From Burkholderiales bacterium (lineage in GTDB: Bacteria > Pseudomonadota > Gammaproteobacteria > Burkholderiales > Burkholderiaceae_C), in assembly GCA_030604135.1 (NCBI GenBank), contig JAUVWL010000003.1, positions 124,001 to 188,000 on the forward strand: DNA of 64,000 bases. The letters run 5' to 3'. The notes under the pieces are model-generated. The model saw nothing but the letters and a program-made list of their open reading frames with translations, searched no databases and had not been told where the DNA came from. This document shows positions 9,216 to 17,183 of the stretch, piece by piece. The first letter of the stretch is position 1. Each line of letters opens with the position of its first letter. Position numbers and translations under genes: made by a program.

Positions 9216-10136
9216 ATGGAGATCTTTTTTCTCAACGTCGCCACTTCGTTGAACGCGGGCACGGTGCTGGCCATCGCCGCCCTGGGCCTGCTGCTGAACG
9301 AAAAGGCTGGTATCGTGAACCTCGGCGCCGAGGGCATGATGCTGTGCGCCGCACTGGCCGGTTTTGCCACCGTCATTCATACCGGCAGCGGTCTGGCCGG
9401 GCTGGCCGCGGGCATGCTGGCCGGCGCGGTGCTGGCTGGTGTTTTCGGTGTGCTCGTCATCTGGCTGAACACCAACCAGTACGCCACCGGGCTGGCCTTG
9501 TCGCTGTTCGGGGTGGGGTTCTCGGCCTTTGCGGGCGTGAGCTACACCCGAGAGAACCTCTCCAGCAAGATGGTCAGCACCCCCTCCATCTGGGCCGATG
9601 TGCCTGTGATCGGTCCAGGCATGGCGCGTCTGGACGGCATGGTCTGGGTGGGACTGGCCCTGATGGTGGGCATGATCTGGTTCTTCTACCGCACCCGCGC
9701 AGGTCTGGTGTTGCGCAGCGTCGGCGAGAACCCCGACTCGGCCCATGCGCTGGGCTACCCGGTGCGGCGCATCCGCTGGCTGGCCGTGGTGGCCGGGGGC
9801 AGTCTGTGTGGCCTGGCCGGCGCCTACCTGTCGACCGTCTACACCCCCTTGTGGACCGAGGGCATGACCGCCGGTCGTGGCTGGATCGCCCTGGCGCTCA
9901 CCACCTTCGCCACCTGGCGTCCGGCACGTGTCTTGCTTGGCGCCTACTTGTTCGGAGCCGTCACCATGATGCAGTTCTACCTGCAGGGCCGGGGCGTGCA
10001 GATCAGCGCGGAGCTGCTGAGCAGCCTGCCGTACCTGGCGACCGTGATCGTGCTGGTGCTGATCTCGCGCAATCCGGTCTGGATTCGTACTAACATGCCG
10101 GCTTCGATCGGCAAGCCTTTCTACCCCGGTTCCTGA
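9216..10136 (+). CDS. BMP-type ABC transporter permease 2
   Basis: 306 residues. It begins three bases after the permease 1 stop. The segment KAGIVNLGAEGMM is the family's conserved cytoplasmic coupling region, equivalent to the one in permease 1. The two would form the heterodimeric membrane channel of the importer. The lipoprotein gene follows 41 bases downstream. Confidence 0.9.
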   Translation: MEIFFLNVATSLNAGTVLAIAALGLLLNEKAGIVNLGAEGMMLCAALAGFATVIHTGSGLAGLAAGMLAGAVLAGVFGVLVIWLNTNQYATGLALSLFGVGFSAFAGVSYTRENLSSKMVSTPSIWADVPVIGPGMARLDGMVWVGLALMVGMIWFFYRTRAGLVLRSVGENPDSAHALGYPVRRIRWLAVVAGGSLCGLAGAYLSTVYTPLWTEGMTAGRGWIALALTTFATWRPARVLLGAYLFGAVTMMQFYLQGRGVQISAELLSSLPYLATVIVLVLISRNPVWIRTNMPASIGKPFYPGS

Positions 10137-10177
10137 TCTCCTTTCCCTGACGACAACTCAACTCCCCCGAGGACAAC

Positions 10178-11323
10178 ATGACAGACCTGAGCAAACGATC
10201 CCTCATCAAGGTGGCGGCATTGACCGCCCTGGCCGGTGCCGCGCTGGTGGGCTGCGGCAAGAAGGACGAGGCTCCCGCACCTGTGGCCGCGCCCGCCGCT
10301 GCACCGGCTGAAGCCCCGCAGGTCACCAAGGCCGCCTGGGTCTATATCGGTCCGGTCGGCGATGCCGGCTGGTCGTTTGCCCACGACCTGGGGCGTCGCT
10401 CCGTAGAGGCCCACTTTGGCAATCAGGTGCAGACCACCGCCATCGAGTCCGTGCCCTACGGTGCCGACGCCGAGCGCGTGTTCCGCGACCTGGCCCAGCA
10501 AGGCAACGAAATCATCTTCGGCACCTCCTTCGGCTACATGGAGACCATGCTGAAAGTGGCCGAGGACTTCCCGAATGTTAAGTTCGAGCACGCCACCGGC
10601 TACAAGACCGCGCCCAACATGCGCATCTACGACGCCAGTTTCTACCAGGACACCTACATGGCCGGCATCATCGCCGGTCACATGACCCAGACGGGCAAGC
10701 TGGGCCTGGTGGGGTCTTTCCCCATTCCTGAGGTGCTGCGCAACATCAATGCCTTTGTGCTGGGTGCCCAGTCGGTGCGCCCGGACGTCTCGCTCAGCGT
10801 GGTCTGGGTCAGCAGCTGGTTCGATCCGCCCAAGGAGAGCGAGGCCGCCCAGAGCCTGATCAACCAGGGCGCCGACGTGCTGCTGCAGAACACCGACTCC
10901 ACCGCTGTGCTGCAGACCGCCGAGCGCAATGGCAAGTTCGCTTTTGGCTGGGACAGCGACATGAGCGCCTTCGCCCCCAACGCGCACCTGGCTTCGGCCA
11001 TCGTCGACTGGTCGCCTTACTACATCAAGTCCATCGAAGAGCTACGCAACGGCACCTGGGAAACCAAGCGCACCGTCTGGGGCGTCAAGGAAGGTCTGAA
11101 CGACCTGATCAAGATCGCCGACTTCGTGCCGGCCGAAGCCAAGGCCAAGGTCGAGGAAATCAAGGCCGGCCTGAAGTCGGGTGAGTTCGAACCCTTCACG
11201 GGTCCGATTGTGGACAACACCGGCAAGGAAGTGCTGGCCGCCGGCGTGAAGGCCGACCGCGCCTGGAAAGATGCCGTCAACTTCTACGTCAAGGGCGTCG
11301 AAGGCCGCGTGCCCTCGAAGTAA
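10178..11323 (+). CDS. BmpA family substrate-binding lipoprotein
   Basis: 381 residues. The signal peptide ends in the lipobox LVGC with the lipidated Cys at residue 26, then a short Ala/Pro-rich linker (about residues 30-48). The rest is a BMP (PnrA/Med) domain, the family that binds purine nucleosides or related compounds in known members. It is the dedicated binding protein of the upstream ABC transporter. A strong intrinsic terminator follows at 11372. A second, non-lipoprotein paralogue lies at 13721. Confidence 0.92.
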   Translation: MTDLSKRSLIKVAALTALAGAALVGCGKKDEAPAPVAAPAAAPAEAPQVTKAAWVYIGPVGDAGWSFAHDLGRRSVEAHFGNQVQTTAIESVPYGADAERVFRDLAQQGNEIIFGTSFGYMETMLKVAEDFPNVKFEHATGYKTAPNMRIYDASFYQDTYMAGIIAGHMTQTGKLGLVGSFPIPEVLRNINAFVLGAQSVRPDVSLSVVWVSSWFDPPKESEAAQSLINQGADVLLQNTDSTAVLQTAERNGKFAFGWDSDMSAFAPNAHLASAIVDWSPYYIKSIEELRNGTWETKRTVWGVKEGLNDLIKIADFVPAEAKAKVEEIKAGLKSGEFEPFTGPIVDNTGKEVLAAGVKADRAWKDAVNFYVKGVEGRVPSK

Positions 11324-11371
11324 GCAGCCGTTGGCTCCCAGGGCCGGTGCGGCAGCGGCTGCACCCGGCAC

Positions 11372-11408
11372 GGCCACCCCTCCGGCGCGCCGGTCGGGTG
11401 GCCTTTTT
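11372..11408 (+). terminator. Intrinsic terminator after bmpA
   Basis: Stem GGCCACCC / GGGTGGCC with the nested palindrome CCGGCGCGCCGG, then TTTTTCTTT. It ends the ABC transporter operon just 15 bases before the Rieske oxygenase start, so that gene needs read-through or its own promoter. Confidence 0.85.
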
Positions 11409-11422
11409 CTTTCAAGGACGTC

Positions 11423-12382
11423 ATGATGAACAAGGAACAGCAATGGTGGTGGCCGCTGGCGCTGGATGAGGAACTGGGAGGCCAGCCGCTGGCTGTCACG
11501 CTGCTGAATCAGCGGCTGGTGCTCTGGCGCGATGCACAGGGGCAAGCGGTGCTGATGAGCGACCAGTGTCCGCACCGGGGTGCCCGCCTGTCGCTGGGTC
11601 AGGTCCACGGCAACGCCATCGAATGCCCCTACCACGGCTGGCGTTTCGATCCGCAAGGGGCCTGTGTGTCCATACCGGCCTTGCCGGGTTTCACGCCGCC
11701 GGCCGGTCACAAGGCCTGCCGCCACCCGGTGATGGAACAGCACGGTCTGATCTGGGGTGCCGTGGGCGACGCCGCGTTTGCACCGCCAGCGCTGCCCGAA
11801 CTGCCGGAGCGCCGCCTCATCTACGGTCCCTTTGATGTGGCCACCAGTGCGCCGCGCGCGGTCGAGAACTTTCTGGACACGGCCCATTTCGCCTATGTGC
11901 ACCGGGGCTGGCTGGGCGAGGCCGGTCATCCCGAGGTGCCGCACTACGAAGTGACGCACACGCCCGACGGCCGGCCGGTCATCGAGGCCTACAAAGCCTG
12001 GCAGCCGCGGGCCACCGCCAGCTCCACCGAAGGTGGCTGGGTGACCTACCGCTACGAAGTGCTCAGCCCTTACAGCGCGCTGCTGAGCAAGCAGCCGGAC
12101 GATGGTGGCCCGCAGGACAGCTACACCATCTGGGCGCGGCCCGACACCGACGAGAGCTGCCGCCTCTGGTTCGCCCAATACACCAGCGATGCCACCTCCA
12201 CCGACGAGCAGCTGCGCGACTTCCAGGTCACGATCTTCAGCCAGGACCAGCCGGTGCTGGAGTCGCAGGCGCCCAAGCGGCTTCCCCTGAGCGGGGGCGA
12301 GGTGCACAGCGCCGCCGACCGCCTGAGCGCGGCCTACCGCCGCTACCTTCAGCAGACCGGCGTGAGCTTCGGCGTCTGCTGA
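11423..12382 (+). CDS. Rieske [2Fe-2S] aromatic/heterocycle oxygenase, alpha-type subunit
   Basis: 319 residues. The Rieske cluster ligands are C49-P-H51 and C68-PY-H71. The mononuclear iron site is seen in ENFLDTAHFAYVH, with H155 and H160 and a nearby Asp152. The compact size fits the single-component oxygenases related to vanillate demethylase and to HpxD of Klebsiella, which acts in hypoxanthine assimilation. Here it sits inside a purine-catabolism island, so oxidation of a purine or purine-derived ring is a reasonable inference. No reductase or ferredoxin partner gene is in the window. ATG 11426 is an alternative start. Confidence 0.85.
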   Translation: MMNKEQQWWWPLALDEELGGQPLAVTLLNQRLVLWRDAQGQAVLMSDQCPHRGARLSLGQVHGNAIECPYHGWRFDPQGACVSIPALPGFTPPAGHKACRHPVMEQHGLIWGAVGDAAFAPPALPELPERRLIYGPFDVATSAPRAVENFLDTAHFAYVHRGWLGEAGHPEVPHYEVTHTPDGRPVIEAYKAWQPRATASSTEGGWVTYRYEVLSPYSALLSKQPDDGGPQDSYTIWARPDTDESCRLWFAQYTSDATSTDEQLRDFQVTIFSQDQPVLESQAPKRLPLSGGEVHSAADRLSAAYRRYLQQTGVSFGVC

Positions 12383-12397
12383 AAGAACGGGAATGCA

Positions 12398-12489
12398 CCC
12401 CCTGCGCCGCTTCTCGTCTTCCCCCTCTCTGGCCTTCGGCCGGAGGGGGACGCCACCTGTGGTCCGGCCAAGCCGGTCCCACGGTGGCC
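12398..12489 (+). repeat. Dispersed G+C-rich repeat, family A, copy 1
   Basis: Begins CCCCCTGCGCCGCTTC and ends in a GCCRAGCCGGT..CCACGG-like box; the centre has a C-run/G-run arm that can fold. Closely related sequence recurs at 31421, 53782, 55103 and 63265, always between genes. This copy fills most of the gap between the Rieske and deaminase genes. Confidence 0.8.
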
Positions 12490-12537
12490 TGGAGCAGTCG
12501 GCCTGCGCTTCAACCGGTAACAAGGAAGGGCATCATC

Positions 12538-13545
12538 ATGAACGCCATTGAACTGGCCCGCGCCATTCCCAAGGCCGAGCTGCACATCCATATCGAGGGT
12601 TCGCTCGAGCCCGAGCTGATCTTTGAACTGGCCCAACGCAATGGCGTGGCCCTGAGCTACCCCAGCGTGGACGCCTTGCGCGCGGCCTACGCCTTCACCG
12701 ACTTGCAGAGCTTCCTTGACATTTACTACGCCGGCGCCAGCGTGCTGTTGACCGAGCGGGACTTTCACGACATGGCCTGGGCCTATTTCCAGCGGGCCAG
12801 GGCCGACCACGTGATCCATGCCGAGCTGTTCTTTGACCCGCAGACCCACACCGACCGGGGTGTCGATGTTGGCACCGTGATCCGCGGTCTGTCATCCGCG
12901 TGTGAACGGGCGCAGGCCGATCTGGGCATCAGCTCGGCGCTCATCCTGTGCTTTCTGCGCCACCTGAGCGAAGACGCGGCCTTTGCCACGCTGGAGGCGG
13001 CCCTGCCGTACCGCGAGCACTTCATTGGCGTCGGACTGGACTCGAGCGAAATGGGTCACCCGCCCGAGAAGTTCGAGCGTGTGTTCGCCCGCTGCCGCGA
13101 GCTGGGCCTGCATGTGGTGGCCCATGCGGGGGAAGAAGGACCACCCGAGTACATGTGGCAGGCCATCGACCGGCTCAAGGTCGAGCGCATCGACCACGGT
13201 GTGGCCAGTGTGCAGGACCCGCTGCTCATGGCCGAGCTGGCTCACACCCGGCTGCCACTGACCGTCTGCCCGCTGTCCAACCTCAAGCTGTGTGTGGTGC
13301 CCGACCTGAAGGACCACCCGCTCAAGAAGATGCTCGACGCCGGCCTGTGCGTGACCATCAATTCCGACGACCCAGCCTATTTCGGTGGCTACATGAACGA
13401 GAACTGGGTGCAGACCGTGCAGGCCCTGCAGCTGTCGAACGACGACGTGGTGGCCATCGCGCGCAACAGCTTCGAGGCGAGCTTTGTCAGCCCCGAGCGT
13501 CGGGCCCAGTGCCTGGCCGAGCTGCGCCGTGTGGCCAGCGCCTGA
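12538..13545 (+). CDS. add: Adenine deaminase (adenosine deaminase superfamily)
   Basis: 335 residues. Zinc-binding H16 and H18 lie in AELHIHIEGSLEPEL. Further hallmarks are the HAGEEGPPEYMW segment and the SDDPAYFGGY acidic pair near the C-terminus. The LEPEL and EGPPEYMW signatures match the Aah1-type adenine deaminases more closely than true adenosine deaminases. It would convert adenine to hypoxanthine, feeding the xanthine dehydrogenase encoded upstream. The earlier frame start at 12484 lies in repeat DNA; ATG 12538 follows AAGGAAGGG. Confidence 0.88.
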   Translation: MNAIELARAIPKAELHIHIEGSLEPELIFELAQRNGVALSYPSVDALRAAYAFTDLQSFLDIYYAGASVLLTERDFHDMAWAYFQRARADHVIHAELFFDPQTHTDRGVDVGTVIRGLSSACERAQADLGISSALILCFLRHLSEDAAFATLEAALPYREHFIGVGLDSSEMGHPPEKFERVFARCRELGLHVVAHAGEEGPPEYMWQAIDRLKVERIDHGVASVQDPLLMAELAHTRLPLTVCPLSNLKLCVVPDLKDHPLKKMLDAGLCVTINSDDPAYFGGYMNENWVQTVQALQLSNDDVVAIARNSFEASFVSPERRAQCLAELRRVASA

Positions 13546-13611
13546 ACCACCCCTGCGCTAAAATCACGCCTGCGATCCGGTGCTTCCCCGGCTCGCTTTG
13601 TTTTTTGCCGC

Positions 13612-13683
13612 AGGGCCGCCCCAAGGCAAAAGGCGCCCCCTTGGGGGGCAGCGACCCGCTGCGCGGTGGAGCGTGGGGGGTTC
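13612..13683 (+). repeat. Dispersed G+C-rich repeat, family B
   Basis: Contains CCGCCCCAAGGCAAAAGGCG, a CCCCCTTGGGGGG palindrome and a GCGTGGGGG end. A related sequence, in the opposite orientation, lies inside cbbO at 33051-33115. This copy occupies the gap between the deaminase and the second BmpA gene. Confidence 0.65.
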
Positions 13684-13720
13684 GATCGTTTCAATCCCGG
13701 AAGCCATGTAGAGGAACACC

Positions 13721-14806
13721 ATGTACAAAAACCTCGCTGCCGCGCTCGCGGCCGCCTGTTTTTCTTTTCCCGCCTTTTCCCAGACACCCGCTCCGGTCAC
13801 GCCACCGGTGAAGGCGGCGTTCGTCCATGTGGCACCCATCACCGATGCCGGCTGGGTCCACCAGCACGAGCTGGGCCGTCGCGCCGTCGAGGCCGCGCTG
13901 GGCGACCGGGTGAAGACCACCTCGGTCGAGAACGTGCCCGAAGGTCCCGACGCCGAGCGCGTCATCCGTGATCTGGCCCGACAGGGGCACCACATCATCT
14001 TCACGCCCAGCTTCGGCTACATGGAGCCCACCCTGCGAGTGGCCGAAGAGTTTCCGGGCGTGCGCTTCGAATCGATCACCGGCTACAAGACAGCGCCCAA
14101 CGTCGCCACCGCCAACGCGCGTTACTACGAGGGGCGTTATCTGGCGGGCGTCGCCGCCGGGCGCGTGGCCTCGCAGGCCGGCTACGTGGCCGGCTTCCCG
14201 ATCCCCGAAGTGATCCAGGGAATCAACGCCTTTGCGCTGGGCATGCGTTCGGTCAATCCGCAGGCCACGGTTCGTGTGGTGTTCGTGGGCGACTGGTTCA
14301 ACCCGCCGCTGGAGCGTGACGCCGCCGTGTCGCTCATGAACCAGGGCGCCCAGGTGCTGACCTTCCACACCGCTTCCAACGCCGTCATGGTGGCCGCCCA
14401 GCAGCAGGGCAGGCTGGCCATTGCCTACCACTCGGACATGCGCCATGTGGCGCCCGATGCGCAGCTGCTGGCCGTCACCCACCGCTGGGGCGACTACTAC
14501 ACACGGCGCGTGCAGGCGGTGCTGGAGGGGCGCTGGGCCAGTGGCAGCGTCTGGGGCGGCGTGCGCGAGGGCATGATCGGTGTCGAGGGCTTCGGCCCCA
14601 AGTTGCCGGCAGCGGTGCGTGAGGAGGTGCTGGCCCGCCAGGCCGACTTTTCCGCTGGTCGTGTTCAGGTGTTCGAGGCCCGCCAGACGGACATCAGCGA
14701 CAACCGGGGCCGTGTGGTGGTGCCGCGCGGCAGCCGCTTGTCCGACCCCCAGATCCTCGGGATGAACTGGCTGGTCGAGGGGGTGGTGGGCCGCCTGCCT
14801 GATTGA
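13721..14806 (+). CDS. Second BmpA/PnrA-like substrate-binding protein
   Basis: 361 residues, clearly paralogous to the lipoprotein at 10178 (shared segments such as DAGW, EHELGRR/HDLGRR-type helix, GYKTAPN, FPIPEV and INAF). It has an N-terminal Sec signal peptide cleaved near FSQ-TPAP and no lipobox, so it is probably a free periplasmic protein. It has no ABC genes of its own nearby and may deliver another substrate to the 6644-10136 transporter, or act as a sensor. It is followed by guaD. Confidence 0.88.
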   Translation: MYKNLAAALAAACFSFPAFSQTPAPVTPPVKAAFVHVAPITDAGWVHQHELGRRAVEAALGDRVKTTSVENVPEGPDAERVIRDLARQGHHIIFTPSFGYMEPTLRVAEEFPGVRFESITGYKTAPNVATANARYYEGRYLAGVAAGRVASQAGYVAGFPIPEVIQGINAFALGMRSVNPQATVRVVFVGDWFNPPLERDAAVSLMNQGAQVLTFHTASNAVMVAAQQQGRLAIAYHSDMRHVAPDAQLLAVTHRWGDYYTRRVQAVLEGRWASGSVWGGVREGMIGVEGFGPKLPAAVREEVLARQADFSAGRVQVFEARQTDISDNRGRVVVPRGSRLSDPQILGMNWLVEGVVGRLPD

Positions 14807-14899
14807 GTCTGCACCGCATTGGTGCCGCTCGACCGGAGCCGATGGCATTCATTGCAGGATTTGTATGTGCGCAGCCGCGAAGTCCGCTAAGCTCTGGCC

Positions 14900-16189
14900 A
14901 TGAAAGCCTACCGTGCGTCCCTGCTGCGCTTTGACGAACACCAGCGGCCGGTCCATGACACCGACGGGCTCCTGGTGGTCGGGCCTGACGCGCAAGGCCG
15001 GGCGGTGGTGCGTGCCGCCGGTGACCACGCCAGCCTGATCGATCGTTTTGCCGGTGTGGCGGTGGAGGATCTGCGCGGTTACCTCATCGCCCCCGGATTC
15101 GTCGACCTGCATGTGCACTATCCGCAGACCGACGTCATCGGCTCGCCGGCCGATGGCCTGCTGCCCTGGCTCGAGAACTACACCTTCCCGCACGAGTCCC
15201 GCTTTGTCGACAAGACCTATGCGCGCAGCGTGGCCGATTTCTTCTTCGACGAGCTGGCGCGTCACGGTGTCACCACCGCGCTGACCTTCTCCACCTCGCA
15301 CCCGGTCTCGGTCGAGGCGGCCTTTGAAGCCGCGCGCGAACGGGGCCTGCGCTTCATCACCGGCAAGTGCCTGCAGGACCGCCACAGCCCCGACGGTGTG
15401 CGCGACCAGACCGAGCAGAGCCTGATCGACACGGAAGACCTGATCCGCCGCTGGCATGGGGTCGATCGTCTGGGCTACGCCATCACCCCGCGCTTTGCGC
15501 CCAGCTGCAGCGACGCCCAGTTGCGCGGCGCCGGCGAGCTGGCCGCGCGATACCCGGACGTCTGGATTCAGTCACACGTGGCGGAGAACCGCGACGAGGT
15601 GCGCTGGGTGGCCGAGTTGTACCCGTCGGCGCGAAGCTACCTGTCGGTGTACGGCGACTTCGGTCTGCTGCGTGAACGGGCCGTGTACGCGCACTGCATC
15701 TGGCTTGATGCCGAAGACCGAGCGCTGATGGCGCGCACCGGCACGGCCGCAGCCGTCAGCCCCACCAGCAACCTGTTCCTGGGCAGCGGCTTCTTCGATT
15801 TCGCCGCCGCCGATGGGGCCGGCATGAAACACGGGCTGGCCAGCGATGTCGGCGGGGGCACGAGCTTTTCGCCTTTTCACACCATGCTGGCCGCTTACTG
15901 GGTGGGTCGGGAAGGACAGAGCAAACCCGGCCTGAGCCTGAGCCCCGGACGGCTGTGGTGGCAGCACACCGCCGGGGCCGCGGCCGCCCTGGGGCTGGAG
16001 GGCGTGGTGGGCAACCTGCAGCCCGGCCACGAGGCCGACTTCGTGGTGCTCGACCCCCAGGCCACACCGCTGCTGGCGCGCCGCACCGCCCAGGCGGGCA
16101 GCCTTGACGAGCTGCTGTTCGCCTTCATCGTGCTGGGCGACGACCGCGCCATCCGGCGCACGATCGTCGCCGGTATGGATCAGTTGTAG
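14900..16189 (+). CDS. guaD: Guanine deaminase
   Basis: 429 residues, the usual length. An amidohydrolase: zinc ligands H71 and H73 occur in GFVDLHVHYPQTD, and the guanine-deaminase signature PRFAPSCS and the QSHVAEN zinc site are present. It converts guanine to xanthine, feeding xanthine dehydrogenase. The gene lies 93 bases after the second BmpA gene. Its last ten bases overlap the convergent cydB gene. Confidence 0.95.
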   Translation: MKAYRASLLRFDEHQRPVHDTDGLLVVGPDAQGRAVVRAAGDHASLIDRFAGVAVEDLRGYLIAPGFVDLHVHYPQTDVIGSPADGLLPWLENYTFPHESRFVDKTYARSVADFFFDELARHGVTTALTFSTSHPVSVEAAFEAARERGLRFITGKCLQDRHSPDGVRDQTEQSLIDTEDLIRRWHGVDRLGYAITPRFAPSCSDAQLRGAGELAARYPDVWIQSHVAENRDEVRWVAELYPSARSYLSVYGDFGLLRERAVYAHCIWLDAEDRALMARTGTAAAVSPTSNLFLGSGFFDFAAADGAGMKHGLASDVGGGTSFSPFHTMLAAYWVGREGQSKPGLSLSPGRLWWQHTAGAAAALGLEGVVGNLQPGHEADFVVLDPQATPLLARRTAQAGSLDELLFAFIVLGDDRAIRRTIVAGMDQL

Positions 16190-17181
16190 CTCAGGCTGCG
16201 GGCCTTGCCCCAGAACACCCGGTACATGAAGACGGTGTAGCCGATGATCACTGGCAAGGTGATGGCTGTGCCGATGAAGATGACCGTCAGCGACTCGGTG
16301 GCGGCCGCTGCCTCCCACACGCTGAGCTGACCGATCACGATGTCGGGCAGGATGCTGTAGGCCAGACCGAAGAAGGCCAGCACAAAGACCAGCACCGTGT
16401 TGGCGAACACCAGCCAGCCGTAGCCGGCTCCGACAACGGCCGGCCGGGTGCTCACCCACCAGATCGCCAGCAGGGCCGAAGCACAGACCAGCGGCACCGG
16501 CATCAGGGCAAACACCTGGGGCAGCCCGAACCACTTCTCGATCACGGCCTCATGGACCAAGGGGGTTGCCGCCGAGATCACCACCAGGCCGGCCGCCATC
16601 GGCCACAGGGCACGCCGGGCCCAGTGCACCGCCTTGGCCTGCAGTTCGCCCTCGGTCTTCATGATGAGCCAGCCCGCACCCAGCAGCGCATAGGCCGCCG
16701 GCAGCGTGAGGGCCACGCCCAGGCTGAAAGCCCAGCCCAGCCATCCGTGGTCGAAGCCGGTGATGTAGCTGCCCAGCATCCAGCCCTGTGCCGCGGCCGC
16801 AGTCAGTGAGCCGCCGAAGAAGGCACGGTTCCAGAACGGCTTGTAGGGCAGGGGGGCCTTGACCCGGAAGTCGAAGGCCACGCCGCGCAGGATCAGCCCG
16901 ATCAGCATCACCGCCACCGGCAGGTACAGCGCCTGCAGCACGACGCCATGCGCTTTCGGGAACGCCACCAGCAACACGCCCACGCCCAGTACCAGCCAGG
17001 TCTCGTTGGCGTCCCAGAAGGGGCCGATGCTGCTGATCATCGTGTCCTTCTGTGCGTCGCTGCCCAGCGGCAGGAGCAGGCCCACGCCCAGGTCATAGCC
17101 GTCCAGAATGACGTAGGCCAGCAGAGACAGACCCATCACGGCCATGAAGACCAGGGGCAGGAGTTCGGACCATTCAGGCAT
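16180..17181 (-). CDS. cydB: Cytochrome bd-type quinol oxidase, subunit II
   Basis: 333 residues with about eight membrane segments. The start MPEWSELLPLVF, the LDGYDLGVG motif and the FWDANETWLVLG motif are CydB hallmarks. ATG 17181 lies two bases downstream of the cydA stop; the longer open frame runs back into cydA and is not used. With CydA it forms the terminal quinol oxidase of the inner membrane. Its 3' end overlaps guaD on the other strand by ten bases. Confidence 0.95.
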   Translation of the reverse strand: MPEWSELLPLVFMAVMGLSLLAYVILDGYDLGVGLLLPLGSDAQKDTMISSIGPFWDANETWLVLGVGVLLVAFPKAHGVVLQALYLPVAVMLIGLILRGVAFDFRVKAPLPYKPFWNRAFFGGSLTAAAAQGWMLGSYITGFDHGWLGWAFSLGVALTLPAAYALLGAGWLIMKTEGELQAKAVHWARRALWPMAAGLVVISAATPLVHEAVIEKWFGLPQVFALMPVPLVCASALLAIWWVSTRPAVVGAGYGWLVFANTVLVFVLAFFGLAYSILPDIVIGQLSVWEAAAATESLTVIFIGTAITLPVIIGYTVFMYRVFWGKARSLSYN

Positions 17182-17183
17182 GT

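Noticed and set aside
13546..13720. Possible purine riboswitch before the second BmpA gene or elsewhere in the purine island
   Set aside because: The gap is filled by a dispersed repeat, and I cannot find the conserved aptamer pattern in the leaders of xdhA, the transporter or guaD.
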